Shown one piece after another: positions 7,772 through 15,350 of a stretch of DNA of 64,000 bases. This DNA comes from Aestuariivivens marinum. GTDB taxonomy: Bacteria > Bacteroidota > Bacteroidia > Flavobacteriales > Flavobacteriaceae. Both the position numbers and the translations under genes were made by a program. The stretch spans positions 868,001 to 932,000 of the forward strand of contig NZ_JAKMCR010000001.1 in assembly GCF_022662175.1 (NCBI RefSeq). Reading direction: 5' to 3'. The first letter of the stretch is position 1. Each line of letters starts with the position of its first letter. The notes beneath the pieces are model-generated. The model made no database searches. It saw only the letters and a list, made by a program, of their open reading frames with translations, and was not told the DNA's origin.

Positions 7772-8458
7772 TTATTTTTCTTTTTTTAAGTGTTTGATAT
7801 CCTTAAGGAGTTTGTCGATGTCTTCAGGTTTTGTACCATCGTAAAACCCACGTATTTGTCGCTTTTTATCAATGAGCATAAAGTTTTCGGTATGTATCAT
7901 GTCATATTTTCCAGTATAGGGATTGTCTTTTACAGCCAAATAGCTTTTACGGGCCAAATTGTAAATCTGTTCTTTATTTCCGGTAACCAAGTTCCATTTT
8001 CTATCAATTACTCCTTTCTCAACGGCATAGCGTTTTAACTGTGCTACAGTATCAATTTCTGGAGTAACGGTATGTGATAATAATAGTACTTCATCATCAT
8101 TTATAATTTCCTTTTGAATGCTTGCCATATGATCGGTCATAATGGGACAAATGGTCTGGCATGTAGTAAAAAAGAAATCGGCTACATAGATTTTGTCTTT
8201 GTAATTCGCTTGGGTAATGGTTTTTCCATTTTGGTTGGTCAATAAGAAGTCGGCTATTTTATGATATTTTTTTTGGTATTGAATGGTGCTATCTACTAAT
8301 TCTGTGCTTACCATGGTAGGTTGATAAATAGGCAGTGGCTGGTAGATGTTTAAAGTATTGTAAATAATAACAATAATGATAATGGAAAGTATGGCAAAAA
8401 CGATAGCAAACTTTTTATAGACCTTGAAAAACGACAGCATTTTATTGTTTTGAGACAT
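7772..8458 (-). CDS. SCO1/SenC/PrrC-family thioredoxin-fold copper protein
   Basis: Membrane-anchored thioredoxin-fold protein that in this family delivers copper to, or reduces, cytochrome c oxidase subunit II. From the preferred ATG at 8458 it has 228 residues. An N-terminal membrane anchor is followed by a SCO domain with FFTTCQTICPIM (the CxxxC copper-binding pair) and the distal histidine in MIHTENFMLID. An upstream in-frame ATG at 8491 is unlikely because a -7 promoter element (8469-8476) lies between the two. It is transcribed divergently from rseP. No oxidase genes are in the window, so the partner is inferred from family knowledge. Confidence 0.9.
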   Translation of the reverse strand: MSQNNKMLSFFKVYKKFAIVFAILSIIIIVIIYNTLNIYQPLPIYQPTMVSTELVDSTIQYQKKYHKIADFLLTNQNGKTITQANYKDKIYVADFFFTTCQTICPIMTDHMASIQKEIINDDEVLLLSHTVTPEIDTVAQLKRYAVEKGVIDRKWNLVTGNKEQIYNLARKSYLAVKDNPYTGKYDMIHTENFMLIDKKRQIRGFYDGTKPEDIDKLLKDIKHLKKEK

Positions 8459-8468
8459 TAAATTGTTG

Positions 8469-8476
8469 CAAAAGTA
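8469..8476 (-). promoter_or_regulatory. -7 promoter element of the SCO gene
   Basis: TACTTTTG on the minus strand matches TAnnTTTG and lies 10 bases before the ATG at 8458. It decides against the longer start at 8491. No good -33 element was seen at the expected distance. Confidence 0.5.
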
Positions 8477-8575
8477 CAATGAAAGAGCCATCGGGAAAAG
8501 AATTAATGATACTTAAATTCGTGTTAAAAGCGTCTGTGTCTTATAAATATCTTTTTTAAACTAGCTTTAAAAGCT

Positions 8576-8583
8576 TACTTTTG
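8576..8583 (+). promoter_or_regulatory. -7 promoter element of rseP
   Basis: TACTTTTG matches TAnnTTTG, with 29 bases between it and the rseP ATG. The -33 region is not clear. Confidence 0.5.
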
Positions 8584-8612
8584 TGCGATTATAAAAAATT
8601 GACTGAAGATTT

Positions 8613-9956
8613 ATGGAGTTTGTTATAAAAATAACCCAATTTCTATTGAGCCTTTCCCTGTTAATTGTATTACATGAGTTAGGCCACTTTCTGCCTGCAA
8701 AGGCATTTAAAACACGTGTAGAAAAGTTCTACTTGTTTTTTGATGTGAAGTTCTCACTATTTAAAAAGAAAATTGGCGATACTGTTTATGGTATTGGTTG
8801 GTTGCCTTTGGGGGGTTATGTTAAAATATCTGGGATGATAGATGAAAGCATGGACACTGAGCAAATGGCTCAACCGCCACAGCCTTGGGAATTTCGTTCA
8901 AAACCAGCATGGCAACGTTTAATTATTATGTTAGGAGGTGTTACGGTTAATTTTATCTTAGCGTTAATTATATACATTTTTGTATCCTTCAGTTATGGCG
9001 ATACCGATATTTCCTTAAATAGCCTTAAAGGAGGTTTTTCAATTGAGAATCCTTTTTTACTTGACCTAGGTTTTAAAACAGGAGATAATGTTGTAGCGAT
9101 TAATGGAGAAAAAATTGAAAACGAATCAGAAATCAGGTCTAATATAATTGCAGCAAAATCAATTACTGTAAATAGACAAGGAGAGGATATTACTATTGAC
9201 TTACCCGAGGATTTTTTGGGGCAATTATCTACTTCTAAAAGAGAATATGGCTTGTTTGACTTAAGGGTGCCTTTTATGGTAGGTAAAGTTGATAAGGAAT
9301 CTGTAAATAAGGATGTAAATATAAAAAAGGGTGATTTGTTTCTTTCTATTAATAATGAACCGTTAACCTATTTTGATGAATTAAAGCCGAGGCTGAAAGG
9401 GCTTAAAGGACAAATGGTTCCAGTTGAAATATTAAGAGAGGACGAAAAAATTTCACTTAACTTAAGGGTTGACGATGAAGGTAAATTTGGAATTTTTCCA
9501 GGAATCAGTGAAAAACGTATGGCAGAATTAGGGTATTTTCAAATTGTTAGAAAGGAATACTCTTTTTCGGAAAGCATAGTGGTAGGAGCCGATAAATTTA
9601 CAAAGATGATCTTTTCTTACTTCGACCAGTTAAAGGCCATTTTCAATCCTAAGACAGGAGCCTATAAAGGATTAGGTGGATTTAAGGCAATTTATGATAT
9701 TTTCCCATCCTCATGGTCGTGGGTAGATTTTTGGATGTTAACAGCATTTTTGTCAATTATGTTAGGCGTTCTTAATTTATTGCCAATACCTGCTTTAGAT
9801 GGGGGCCATGTTATGTTTTTACTTTATGAAATGGTATCTGGCAGAAAACCTGGCGATAAATTTATGGAGTATGCTCAAATGGTAGGATTTATTATTTTAA
9901 TAGCTTTGGTTTTATTTGCCAATGGGAATGATATTTTTAAGGCTATTTTTAATTAA
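8613..9956 (+). CDS. rseP: RIP metalloprotease RseP (site-2 protease family)
   Basis: Intramembrane zinc metalloprotease of peptidase family M50, 447 residues. The zinc-binding HELGH is at residues 21-25 in the first helix, and the second active-site motif LDGGH at 395-399 in the penultimate membrane region. Between them lie periplasmic PDZ-like repeats (LGFKTGDNVVAINGEKIENE and KKGDLFLSINNEPL). RseP releases ECF sigma factors from membrane anti-sigma proteins and clears signal peptides. The FecI/FecR pair at 58-60 kb is a possible but unlinked client. The length and both motifs are canonical. Confidence 0.95.
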   Translation: MEFVIKITQFLLSLSLLIVLHELGHFLPAKAFKTRVEKFYLFFDVKFSLFKKKIGDTVYGIGWLPLGGYVKISGMIDESMDTEQMAQPPQPWEFRSKPAWQRLIIMLGGVTVNFILALIIYIFVSFSYGDTDISLNSLKGGFSIENPFLLDLGFKTGDNVVAINGEKIENESEIRSNIIAAKSITVNRQGEDITIDLPEDFLGQLSTSKREYGLFDLRVPFMVGKVDKESVNKDVNIKKGDLFLSINNEPLTYFDELKPRLKGLKGQMVPVEILREDEKISLNLRVDDEGKFGIFPGISEKRMAELGYFQIVRKEYSFSESIVVGADKFTKMIFSYFDQLKAIFNPKTGAYKGLGGFKAIYDIFPSSWSWVDFWMLTAFLSIMLGVLNLLPIPALDGGHVMFLLYEMVSGRKPGDKFMEYAQMVGFIILIALVLFANGNDIFKAIFN

Positions 9957-9972
9957 TTTTTTAATTATTAAA

Positions 9973-10003
9973 TTTGTAGTAATTAAAAATTAATATATAT
10001 TTG
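9973..10003 (+). promoter_or_regulatory. Promoter of tRNA-Asn
   Basis: TTTG (9973-9976), a 19-base spacer and TATATTTG (9996-10003) match the Bacteroidota consensus TTTG-N19-TAnnTTTG. The tRNA begins 22 bases further on. Confidence 0.75.
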
Positions 10004-10025
10004 CGCTCGCAAAAGCGAAAAACAT

Positions 10026-10099
10026 TCCTCCTTAGCTCAGTTGGTTAGAGCATTTGACTGTTAATCAAAGGGTCCTTGGTTCGAGCCCAAGAGGGGGAG
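10026..10099 (+). tRNA. tRNA-Asn (anticodon GTT)
   Basis: A 74-base cloverleaf. Acceptor TCCTCCT pairs with AGGGGGA (one T·G pair), the D arm is GCTC/GAGC, the anticodon stem is TTTGA/TCAAA with loop CTGTTAA (anticodon at 10060-10062), the T arm is CTTGG/CCAAG with loop TTCGAGC, and the discriminator is G. CCA is not encoded. A terminator follows within 8 bases. Its 3' end appears to be duplicated downstream (see 15175-15200), a pattern of a tRNA used as an integration site. Confidence 0.97.
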
Positions 10100-10105
10100 C
10101 AAAAT
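10094..10105 (+). repeat. Left copy of tRNA-Asn 3'-end direct repeat (att-like)
   Basis: GGGGAGCAAAAT spans the last bases of the tRNA and its flank. The identical 12 bases occur at 15189-15200, directly after the dnaE-like gene. Together they bracket the repressor/dinB/dnaE cassette, as attL and attR would for an integrated element. No integrase gene is present between them. Confidence 0.5.
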
Positions 10106-10106
10106 A

Positions 10107-10136
10107 AAACCTTAACTAATTGAAGTTAAGGTTTTT
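10107..10136 (+). terminator. Terminator after tRNA-Asn
   Basis: An 11-bp perfect stem AAACCTTAACT/AGTTAAGGTTT with loop AATTGA, followed by further T residues. It ends the tRNA-Asn transcript and may also act on the minus strand for the repressor gene at 10180. Confidence 0.85.
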
Positions 10137-10179
10137 GTTTTTTTATAACATTTATTTTATCCAGCCTTTTATCCAAATA

Positions 10180-10947
10180 TTAAAGTTTTTTCAAAGCTTC
10201 AAGCTCAACTCCTAGGCTATTAAACATATTCAAAATACTACTAATTTTAAGCTCTTGCATTGAGTATTCCTGTGTATTGATACTGCAAGTGAACTCCCAA
10301 AGCTCAAAAACCTCACTTATATGCACCTCATAGTTCTTATAATTAGTATTGTCAGACACCAAGAGGAGCATCCCGTTTTCCTCTATTTTGCTATAGACAC
10401 GCTTGTATACCATTCCTTCATTTAGGGTCAAAAGAACATAGGTTTTCCCATCTACTATATCATCTATATTATCTGTAAACCTACCAACTATATAGGAGCC
10501 ATCCTTCATTGGCAGCATGGAGTCACCTTTAATGGGGAAGGCTCTGTGCTTACCAGTAGGAATGAACGGTAATTTAATCTTGTCAAGTTGCTCAATATAT
10601 TCAGGGTCATCGTATCCAGCAAGATATCCGGCAGAAGCCTTCACAGGTACTATTTCAATCAAATCCTCATTGTTCTCATTTACAGCTATGGGAAAAAGGA
10701 TTCTCTTGTTGCCAACTTCAATGAAGGATGTGTCTATAGCTTTTGTCAGGTCATTCCTAATAAGGATATCCACAGGTATTTTAAAGTAATCAGAGAACTT
10801 GATAAGCATTTCAATTGTCGGTGAAGACCTGTTCTCCTCATAGGCGCTAATCCTTGACCTTGTCACCCCTAATTCTTCAGCAAATAGCTCTTGTGAGAGG
10901 CCTTTTAGTGTTCTAAGGTGTCGTATGTTCTTACTTATAATTTTCAT
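10180..10947 (-). CDS. XRE-family HTH / S24 self-cleaving repressor (LexA/UmuD-like C-terminus)
   Basis: Predicted SOS-type repressor of 255 residues from the ATG at 10947; an in-frame ATG at 10980 would push the protein into the divergent operator. Residues 9-49 form an XRE helix-turn-helix (GLSQELFAEELGVTRSRISA). The C-terminal half is an S24 peptidase domain with Ser143 (KGDSM) and Lys182 (VYKRVY) as the Ser/Lys dyad and a candidate Ala106-Gly107 cleavage site in KASAGY. RecA-stimulated self-cleavage is expected from the family. It is divergent from the dinB-like gene across 52 bases holding a 37-bp dyad, so it probably represses both. The C-terminal 60 residues beyond the peptidase core look unusual. 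Confidence 0.88.
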   Translation of the reverse strand: MKIISKNIRHLRTLKGLSQELFAEELGVTRSRISAYEENRSSPTIEMLIKFSDYFKIPVDILIRNDLTKAIDTSFIEVGNKRILFPIAVNENNEDLIEIVPVKASAGYLAGYDDPEYIEQLDKIKLPFIPTGKHRAFPIKGDSMLPMKDGSYIVGRFTDNIDDIVDGKTYVLLTLNEGMVYKRVYSKIEENGMLLLVSDNTNYKNYEVHISEVFELWEFTCSINTQEYSMQELKISSILNMFNSLGVELEALKKL

Positions 10948-10950
10948 AAT

Positions 10951-10987
10951 GCTACAAATATGAGCAATAAATGCTAACAAATGTAGC
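10951..10987. promoter_or_regulatory. Extended dyad in the repressor/dinB divergent promoter (candidate operator)
   Basis: An interrupted palindrome centred at 10969. Outer arms are GCTACA (10951-10956) and TGTAGC (10982-10987), and inner arms AGCA (10963-10966) and TGCT (10972-10975). Thirteen of 18 symmetric positions pair. It lies between the divergent starts at 10947 and 11000, next to the -7 element of the dinB-like gene. It is the natural binding site for the dimeric XRE-S24 repressor. Binding is inferred, not shown. Confidence 0.55.
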
Positions 10988-10995
10988 TAATTTTG
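10988..10995 (+). promoter_or_regulatory. -7 element of the dinB-dnaE operon, likely leaderless
   Basis: TAATTTTG fits TAnnTTTG and ends only 4 bases before the ATG at 11000, so transcription would begin at or next to the start codon. It abuts the candidate operator, which would let the repressor block it. Confidence 0.5.
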
Positions 10996-10999
10996 TGAT

Positions 11000-12214
11000 A
11001 TGAAACAACAGATTTTACATTTGGACTTGGACACTTTTTTTGTGTCGTGTGAACGGCTCATTGACTCCAGCTTGAAGTTCAGGCCCATATTGGTCGGTGG
11101 GACAGGTGATAGAGGTGTTGTGGCCGCCTGTAGCTATGAAACCAGAAAGTTCGGGGTACACTCTGGGATATCAATGAAGGTTGCAAGAAGACTTTGTCCT
11201 GAAGCTGTTGTCATAAGGGGTAATGCTGGAACCTATACTAAGTATTCAAAGACCGTCACAGAAATCATAAAGAATAGAGTTCCAGTATTTGAGAAAGCCA
11301 GTGTGGATGAATTTTATGCTGACCTTAGTGGCATGGACAAATTCTTTGGCTCCTATAAGTTTGCATCAGAACTGAGGCAGACCATTATAAGGGAAACAGG
11401 TTTGCCAATTTCCTTTGGTCTCTCGGCCAATAAAGTGGTTTCAAAAATAGCCACAGGTGAGGCCAAGCCAAATAACCAGATGAGGATAGACCATGGATTT
11501 GAAAAACCCTTTCTAGCTCCACTGTCTATTAGAAAGATTCCTTCAGTTGGTGACAAAACCTATCAGGTATTAAGAAACCTGGGAATAGATAAGGTTAAAG
11601 TAGTTCAGGAAATGCCGCTGGAAATGATGGTAAGCGTACTGGGAGAGAATGGAAGGACCATTTGGAGAAGAGCTCTAGGGATAGACAATTCTCCTATTAT
11701 TCCTTATTATGAAAGGAAATCTATTTCAACTGAAAGGACATTTGGCAAGGATACCATTGATATGATAAAGCTGAGGACGACCATTTTTGCAATGGCTGAG
11801 AATTTAGCTTTCCAGCTGAGACGGGGTGATAAACTGACATCCTGTATAGCAGTAAAGATTAGGTATTCTGATTTCAACACTTATACCAAACAGGTTAAGG
11901 TTCCCTACACCAGTGCAGACCATGTTATCATCCCAAAGGCCTTGGAATTGTTCGACAAGCTTTATGAAAGAAGGTTGCTAATTAGGCTGGTCGGTGTTAG
12001 GTTCAGCAGTCTTGTCAGCGGAAACTACCAGATAAACCTATTTGATGATACAGAAGAGATGTTGAGGCTTTATGGTGCCATGGACAGAATACGCAATAGG
12101 TTCGGAGAGCATAGTCTACAAAGGGCAGCTGCCATAGGAGCTGGGAACATAGGAAGGTTTACAAACCCTTTCAACGGAGAACCACCGATACTTTTGGCAC
12201 ATAGAAACCAATAG
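11000..12214 (+). CDS. dinB: Y-family DNA polymerase (DinB / Pol IV-like)
   Basis: Translesion DNA polymerase of 404 residues. The N-terminal catalytic motif HLDLDTFF carries Asp9 and Asp11, and the second motif SVDEFY has Asp103 and Glu104. The palm/fingers, a helix-hairpin-helix region (IRKIPSVGDKTYQVLRNLGI) and a little-finger domain follow in order. Near the C-terminus QINLFDD looks like a beta-clamp-binding QxxLF motif. It is the first gene of a two-gene operon with the DnaE-like polymerase, 2 bases apart. Arginine codon AGG seems more frequent here than in surrounding genes, judged by eye, consistent with acquisition from elsewhere. Confidence 0.92.
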   Translation: MKQQILHLDLDTFFVSCERLIDSSLKFRPILVGGTGDRGVVAACSYETRKFGVHSGISMKVARRLCPEAVVIRGNAGTYTKYSKTVTEIIKNRVPVFEKASVDEFYADLSGMDKFFGSYKFASELRQTIIRETGLPISFGLSANKVVSKIATGEAKPNNQMRIDHGFEKPFLAPLSIRKIPSVGDKTYQVLRNLGIDKVKVVQEMPLEMMVSVLGENGRTIWRRALGIDNSPIIPYYERKSISTERTFGKDTIDMIKLRTTIFAMAENLAFQLRRGDKLTSCIAVKIRYSDFNTYTKQVKVPYTSADHVIIPKALELFDKLYERRLLIRLVGVRFSSLVSGNYQINLFDDTEEMLRLYGAMDRIRNRFGEHSLQRAAAIGAGNIGRFTNPFNGEPPILLAHRNQ

Positions 12215-12216
12215 GG

Positions 12217-15174
12217 ATGTACCTGAACTGTCATACATACTATTCCATGCGTTTTGGTGCTTTCTCTGAGAATGAGCTATTGGAACTTGCTGTAAAAAAT
12301 GAGGTAAAGAGCCTTGCCTTGACAGACATAAATAACACTTCTGCCTGCCTGAACTTTATAAGAAGAGCAAAGGTTTTTGGTGTTAGACCTTTAGTAGGTA
12401 TAGATTTCAGGAATGGAGCCAATCAGTTGTATGTTGGCCTAGCCAAGAACAATGAGGGTTTCTTTGAACTAAACAGGTTTCTTTCTTCTTTTTCCCATGG
12501 GAAAAAGCCCTTACCTGAAAACGCTCCAGAATTCAGGAACGCCTATGTAGTCTATCCTTTTGAACAGGTCATGAAACTGGAAAAGGAACACTTCAGGGAG
12601 AATGAATTTATTGGTATTAATATTGAAGACCTTAAGAGATTGCCTTTTACAAATTATAAAGAACAAATCGATAGATTGGTGGTTCAGCAACAGGTTACGA
12701 TAAGGAACAAGAAAGATTTCAATGCCCATAGGTTGCTAAGGGCCATAGACAGGAATACTTTGTTAAGCAAATTAGATGCCTCAGAGCAGTGTAGCATAAA
12801 TGAGAGAATGTTGCCAATGGAGGAATTGCAAGAGAAATTTGAGCTCTTTCCGCATATCCTTGAAAATACTGAAAGATTGATGTCCGAGTGTGATATCCGT
12901 TTTAGTTTTGATGGCGATAGGATATCCCAAAACCAGAGTGTTTTTCTGGACTCTACAGATGCCGATTTCAAACTGTTGCAAAAACTATGTAAGCTAGGTT
13001 TGCCCAAAAGGTATCCAAACCCAGATGCGAAGGTCCTTGAAAGGATCGAAAGGGAGCTAAGGACCATAAAGCAGCTTGGCTTTGTTTCCTATTTTCTAAT
13101 TAACCATGATATTGTCCAGTATTCCAAAAACAATGGCTATGTACATGTGGGAAGGGGAAGTGGGGCCAACAGTATAGTGGCTTACATCATAGGAATAACT
13201 GACGTGGACCCTATTGAACTGGATCTCTATTTTGAAAGGTTCATAAACCCTTACAGAACATCACCTCCAGATTTTGACATAGATTTTTCATGGAAAGAAA
13301 GGGATGATGTGACCAGATATATCTTTGAGCGATATGATAATGTAGCCTTGTTGGGAACCTATAACACCTTCCAGTATAGGGCCGTGGTCAGGGAATTGGG
13401 TAAAGTTTTTGGAATGCCCAAAGAAGAGATAGATAAGATAAGTACAGGAAAGTATAACAAAGTTGAGCTGGATGAATTAGGGAGATTGGTGGTCAATTAC
13501 GGTAAGCTCATCCATGGATTTCCAAACTATATTAGTGTGCATTCATGTGGGGTATTGATTCTTGATAAGCCAATCCATTATTACTCAGCTACCGATTTAC
13601 TTCCAAAAGGATTCCCAACGGTACAGTTTGATATGGTCATAGCTGAGGATGTTGGTATTTTCAAGTTTGACATCCTTGGACAACGAGGGTTGGCTAAAAT
13701 CAAGGATGCTTTGGATATCATAAAATACAACAGACCAGATTTACCACCTATTGATATCACAGAGGTTGAAAGGTTCAAAAAAGACCCAAAGGTGAATGCG
13801 CTTCTTAAAGAGGGTAAGGCCACGGGGGCTTATTATGTGGAATCGCCAGCTATGAGAGGATTGATGCAGAAACTACAGACACAGGATTATTTGGGATTGG
13901 TAGCGGCAAGTTCTATAATTAGACCTGGGGTTTCCAGTTCAGGTATGAAACAGGAATTCATCAAGAGGCAACGCAATCCAGAGAGAAGAAAACAGGCAAA
14001 CCCTATTCTTTTGGAAATCATGCCTGAGACCTATGGAATTATGGTCTATCAGGAAGATGTACTAAAGGTAGCAAGTAGGTTTGCGGGCCTCAACCTTGGA
14101 GAGGCTGATGTACTGAGAAGGGGTATGAGCGGGAAGTATAGGTCAAGGGCTGAATTTATAGCTGTTGAAGAAAAGTTTATTTCAAATTGCAGAAAAAAAG
14201 GGCATGATGACGAGTTGACCTTTGAGGTATGGAACCAGATAAAAAGTTTTGCAGGGTATGCCTTTGCCAAGGGACATTCAGCTTCCTATGCAGTAGAGAG
14301 CTACCAGAGCCTTTATCTGAAGTGTTATTATCCTTTGGAATTTATGGTGGCTGTACTTAATAATGGCGGGGGATTCTATAGTACTGAACACTATATCCAT
14401 GAAGCCAAAATGTGCGGGGGAAAAGTACATGCTCCCTGTATAAACAGGAGCGACCACCCCAACAGGATAATGGGAAGAGATATTTTTTTAGGCTTTGGTT
14501 ACCTAAAGAACCTGGAGCACTACACCATACAAAGGTTCTTGACTGAAAGGCAATTGAACGGAGAGTACAAATCCTTGGATGATTTTATAGACAGGGTAAA
14601 TATAAGTATTGAACAACTTACAATACTTATAAGAATAGGAGCCTTCAGGTTTACTGAGATACCAAAGACACAATTGCTCTGGGATGCCATTTTTAAACTC
14701 AATAAGAATGGAAACAGAACAATACAGAATCCGTTATTTAAAATCCAACATAAATCCTATAAATTACCTGAATTCAATTATGGTAAAGTTGAAGAATCCT
14801 ATGACCAAATGGAGCTTTTGGGATTTCCTCTTTGCAATTATTTTGATTTAATCAATGAGGAACTTAAGAAACATATACTTGCCAAGGGCATGAAAGACCA
14901 TGTCCATAGGGAAGTACTGCTTTATGGCAAGTTGGTAAATACGAGGTTCCATAAGGGAGCCAATGGGAAACTCATGCGGTTTTGCACTTTTGTAGACATA
15001 AAAGGGAGTTATTTCGATACAGTACATTTCCACAATACTGTGGACAGATATCCAATTCATGGAATTGGTGTGTATGAATGTATAGGGAAGGTGATTGAAG
15101 AGTTTGGATTTTATAGTATTGAGGTAATAGCAACAAGGAAATTAGCTTTAAAGCCCGACCCTAGGATGAACTAA
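12217..15174 (+). CDS. DnaE-type DNA polymerase III alpha subunit, probable error-prone DnaE2-like copy
   Basis: C-family DNA polymerase of 985 residues, shorter than replicative DnaE (about 1150). The catalytic aspartates are intact in PPDFDIDF (352, 354, 356), next to GRGSGANS (312-319). The N-terminal PHP domain seems inactivated: the usual HxHS-like motif reads NCHTYYS (residues 4-10) and the LTDH motif reads LTDI (35-38), losing two metal-binding histidines. The C-terminus ends after an OB-fold-like region (about 905-985), without the tau-binding tail. It starts 2 bases after dinB and is therefore cotranscribed, as in mutagenic imuB-dnaE2 cassettes. An ordinary replicative copy is presumably elsewhere; this cannot be checked here. 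Confidence 0.88.
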   Translation: MYLNCHTYYSMRFGAFSENELLELAVKNEVKSLALTDINNTSACLNFIRRAKVFGVRPLVGIDFRNGANQLYVGLAKNNEGFFELNRFLSSFSHGKKPLPENAPEFRNAYVVYPFEQVMKLEKEHFRENEFIGINIEDLKRLPFTNYKEQIDRLVVQQQVTIRNKKDFNAHRLLRAIDRNTLLSKLDASEQCSINERMLPMEELQEKFELFPHILENTERLMSECDIRFSFDGDRISQNQSVFLDSTDADFKLLQKLCKLGLPKRYPNPDAKVLERIERELRTIKQLGFVSYFLINHDIVQYSKNNGYVHVGRGSGANSIVAYIIGITDVDPIELDLYFERFINPYRTSPPDFDIDFSWKERDDVTRYIFERYDNVALLGTYNTFQYRAVVRELGKVFGMPKEEIDKISTGKYNKVELDELGRLVVNYGKLIHGFPNYISVHSCGVLILDKPIHYYSATDLLPKGFPTVQFDMVIAEDVGIFKFDILGQRGLAKIKDALDIIKYNRPDLPPIDITEVERFKKDPKVNALLKEGKATGAYYVESPAMRGLMQKLQTQDYLGLVAASSIIRPGVSSSGMKQEFIKRQRNPERRKQANPILLEIMPETYGIMVYQEDVLKVASRFAGLNLGEADVLRRGMSGKYRSRAEFIAVEEKFISNCRKKGHDDELTFEVWNQIKSFAGYAFAKGHSASYAVESYQSLYLKCYYPLEFMVAVLNNGGGFYSTEHYIHEAKMCGGKVHAPCINRSDHPNRIMGRDIFLGFGYLKNLEHYTIQRFLTERQLNGEYKSLDDFIDRVNISIEQLTILIRIGAFRFTEIPKTQLLWDAIFKLNKNGNRTIQNPLFKIQHKSYKLPEFNYGKVEESYDQMELLGFPLCNYFDLINEELKKHILAKGMKDHVHREVLLYGKLVNTRFHKGANGKLMRFCTFVDIKGSYFDTVHFHNTVDRYPIHGIGVYECIGKVIEEFGFYSIEVIATRKLALKPDPRMN

Positions 15175-15200
15175 ACAAAATAATATTAGGGGAGCAAAAT
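15175..15200 (+). repeat. Right copy of tRNA-Asn 3'-end repeat at the cassette boundary (att-like)
   Basis: It begins at the first base after the dnaE-like stop codon. GGGGAGCAAAAT (15189-15200) equals the tRNA-Asn end at 10094-10105. The preceding ACAAAATAATATTAG is nearly repeated at 17553-17567 (one mismatch), where GGAGCAAA also follows. A terminator hairpin follows immediately, as it does after the tRNA. Confidence 0.5.
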
Positions 15201-15204
15201 TAAA

Positions 15205-15232
15205 AGCCTTACAGAAATGTGAGGCTTTTTTT
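15205..15232 (+). terminator. Terminator of the dinB-dnaE operon
   Basis: A 9-bp stem AGCCTTACA/TGTGAGGCT (one U·G pair in RNA) closed by a GAAA tetraloop and followed by seven further T residues. It lies 31 bases after the dnaE-like stop codon. Confidence 0.85.
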
Positions 15233-15350
15233 GTGCTGTACCACAACAATTTTTTTCATTTGAAGGTGGTCAAACTTCAGTTCTATAGCCACAAAAAACA
15301 AAGCAGGCTCCTTTATTTGGCTTTAGAATAGTATTAAATGTGTGGGGTTT

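Noticed and set aside
12684-13067. 127-codon minus-strand frame inside the dnaE-like gene
   Set aside because: It is wholly inside a clearly coding gene with polymerase motifs; no family resemblance or promoter.
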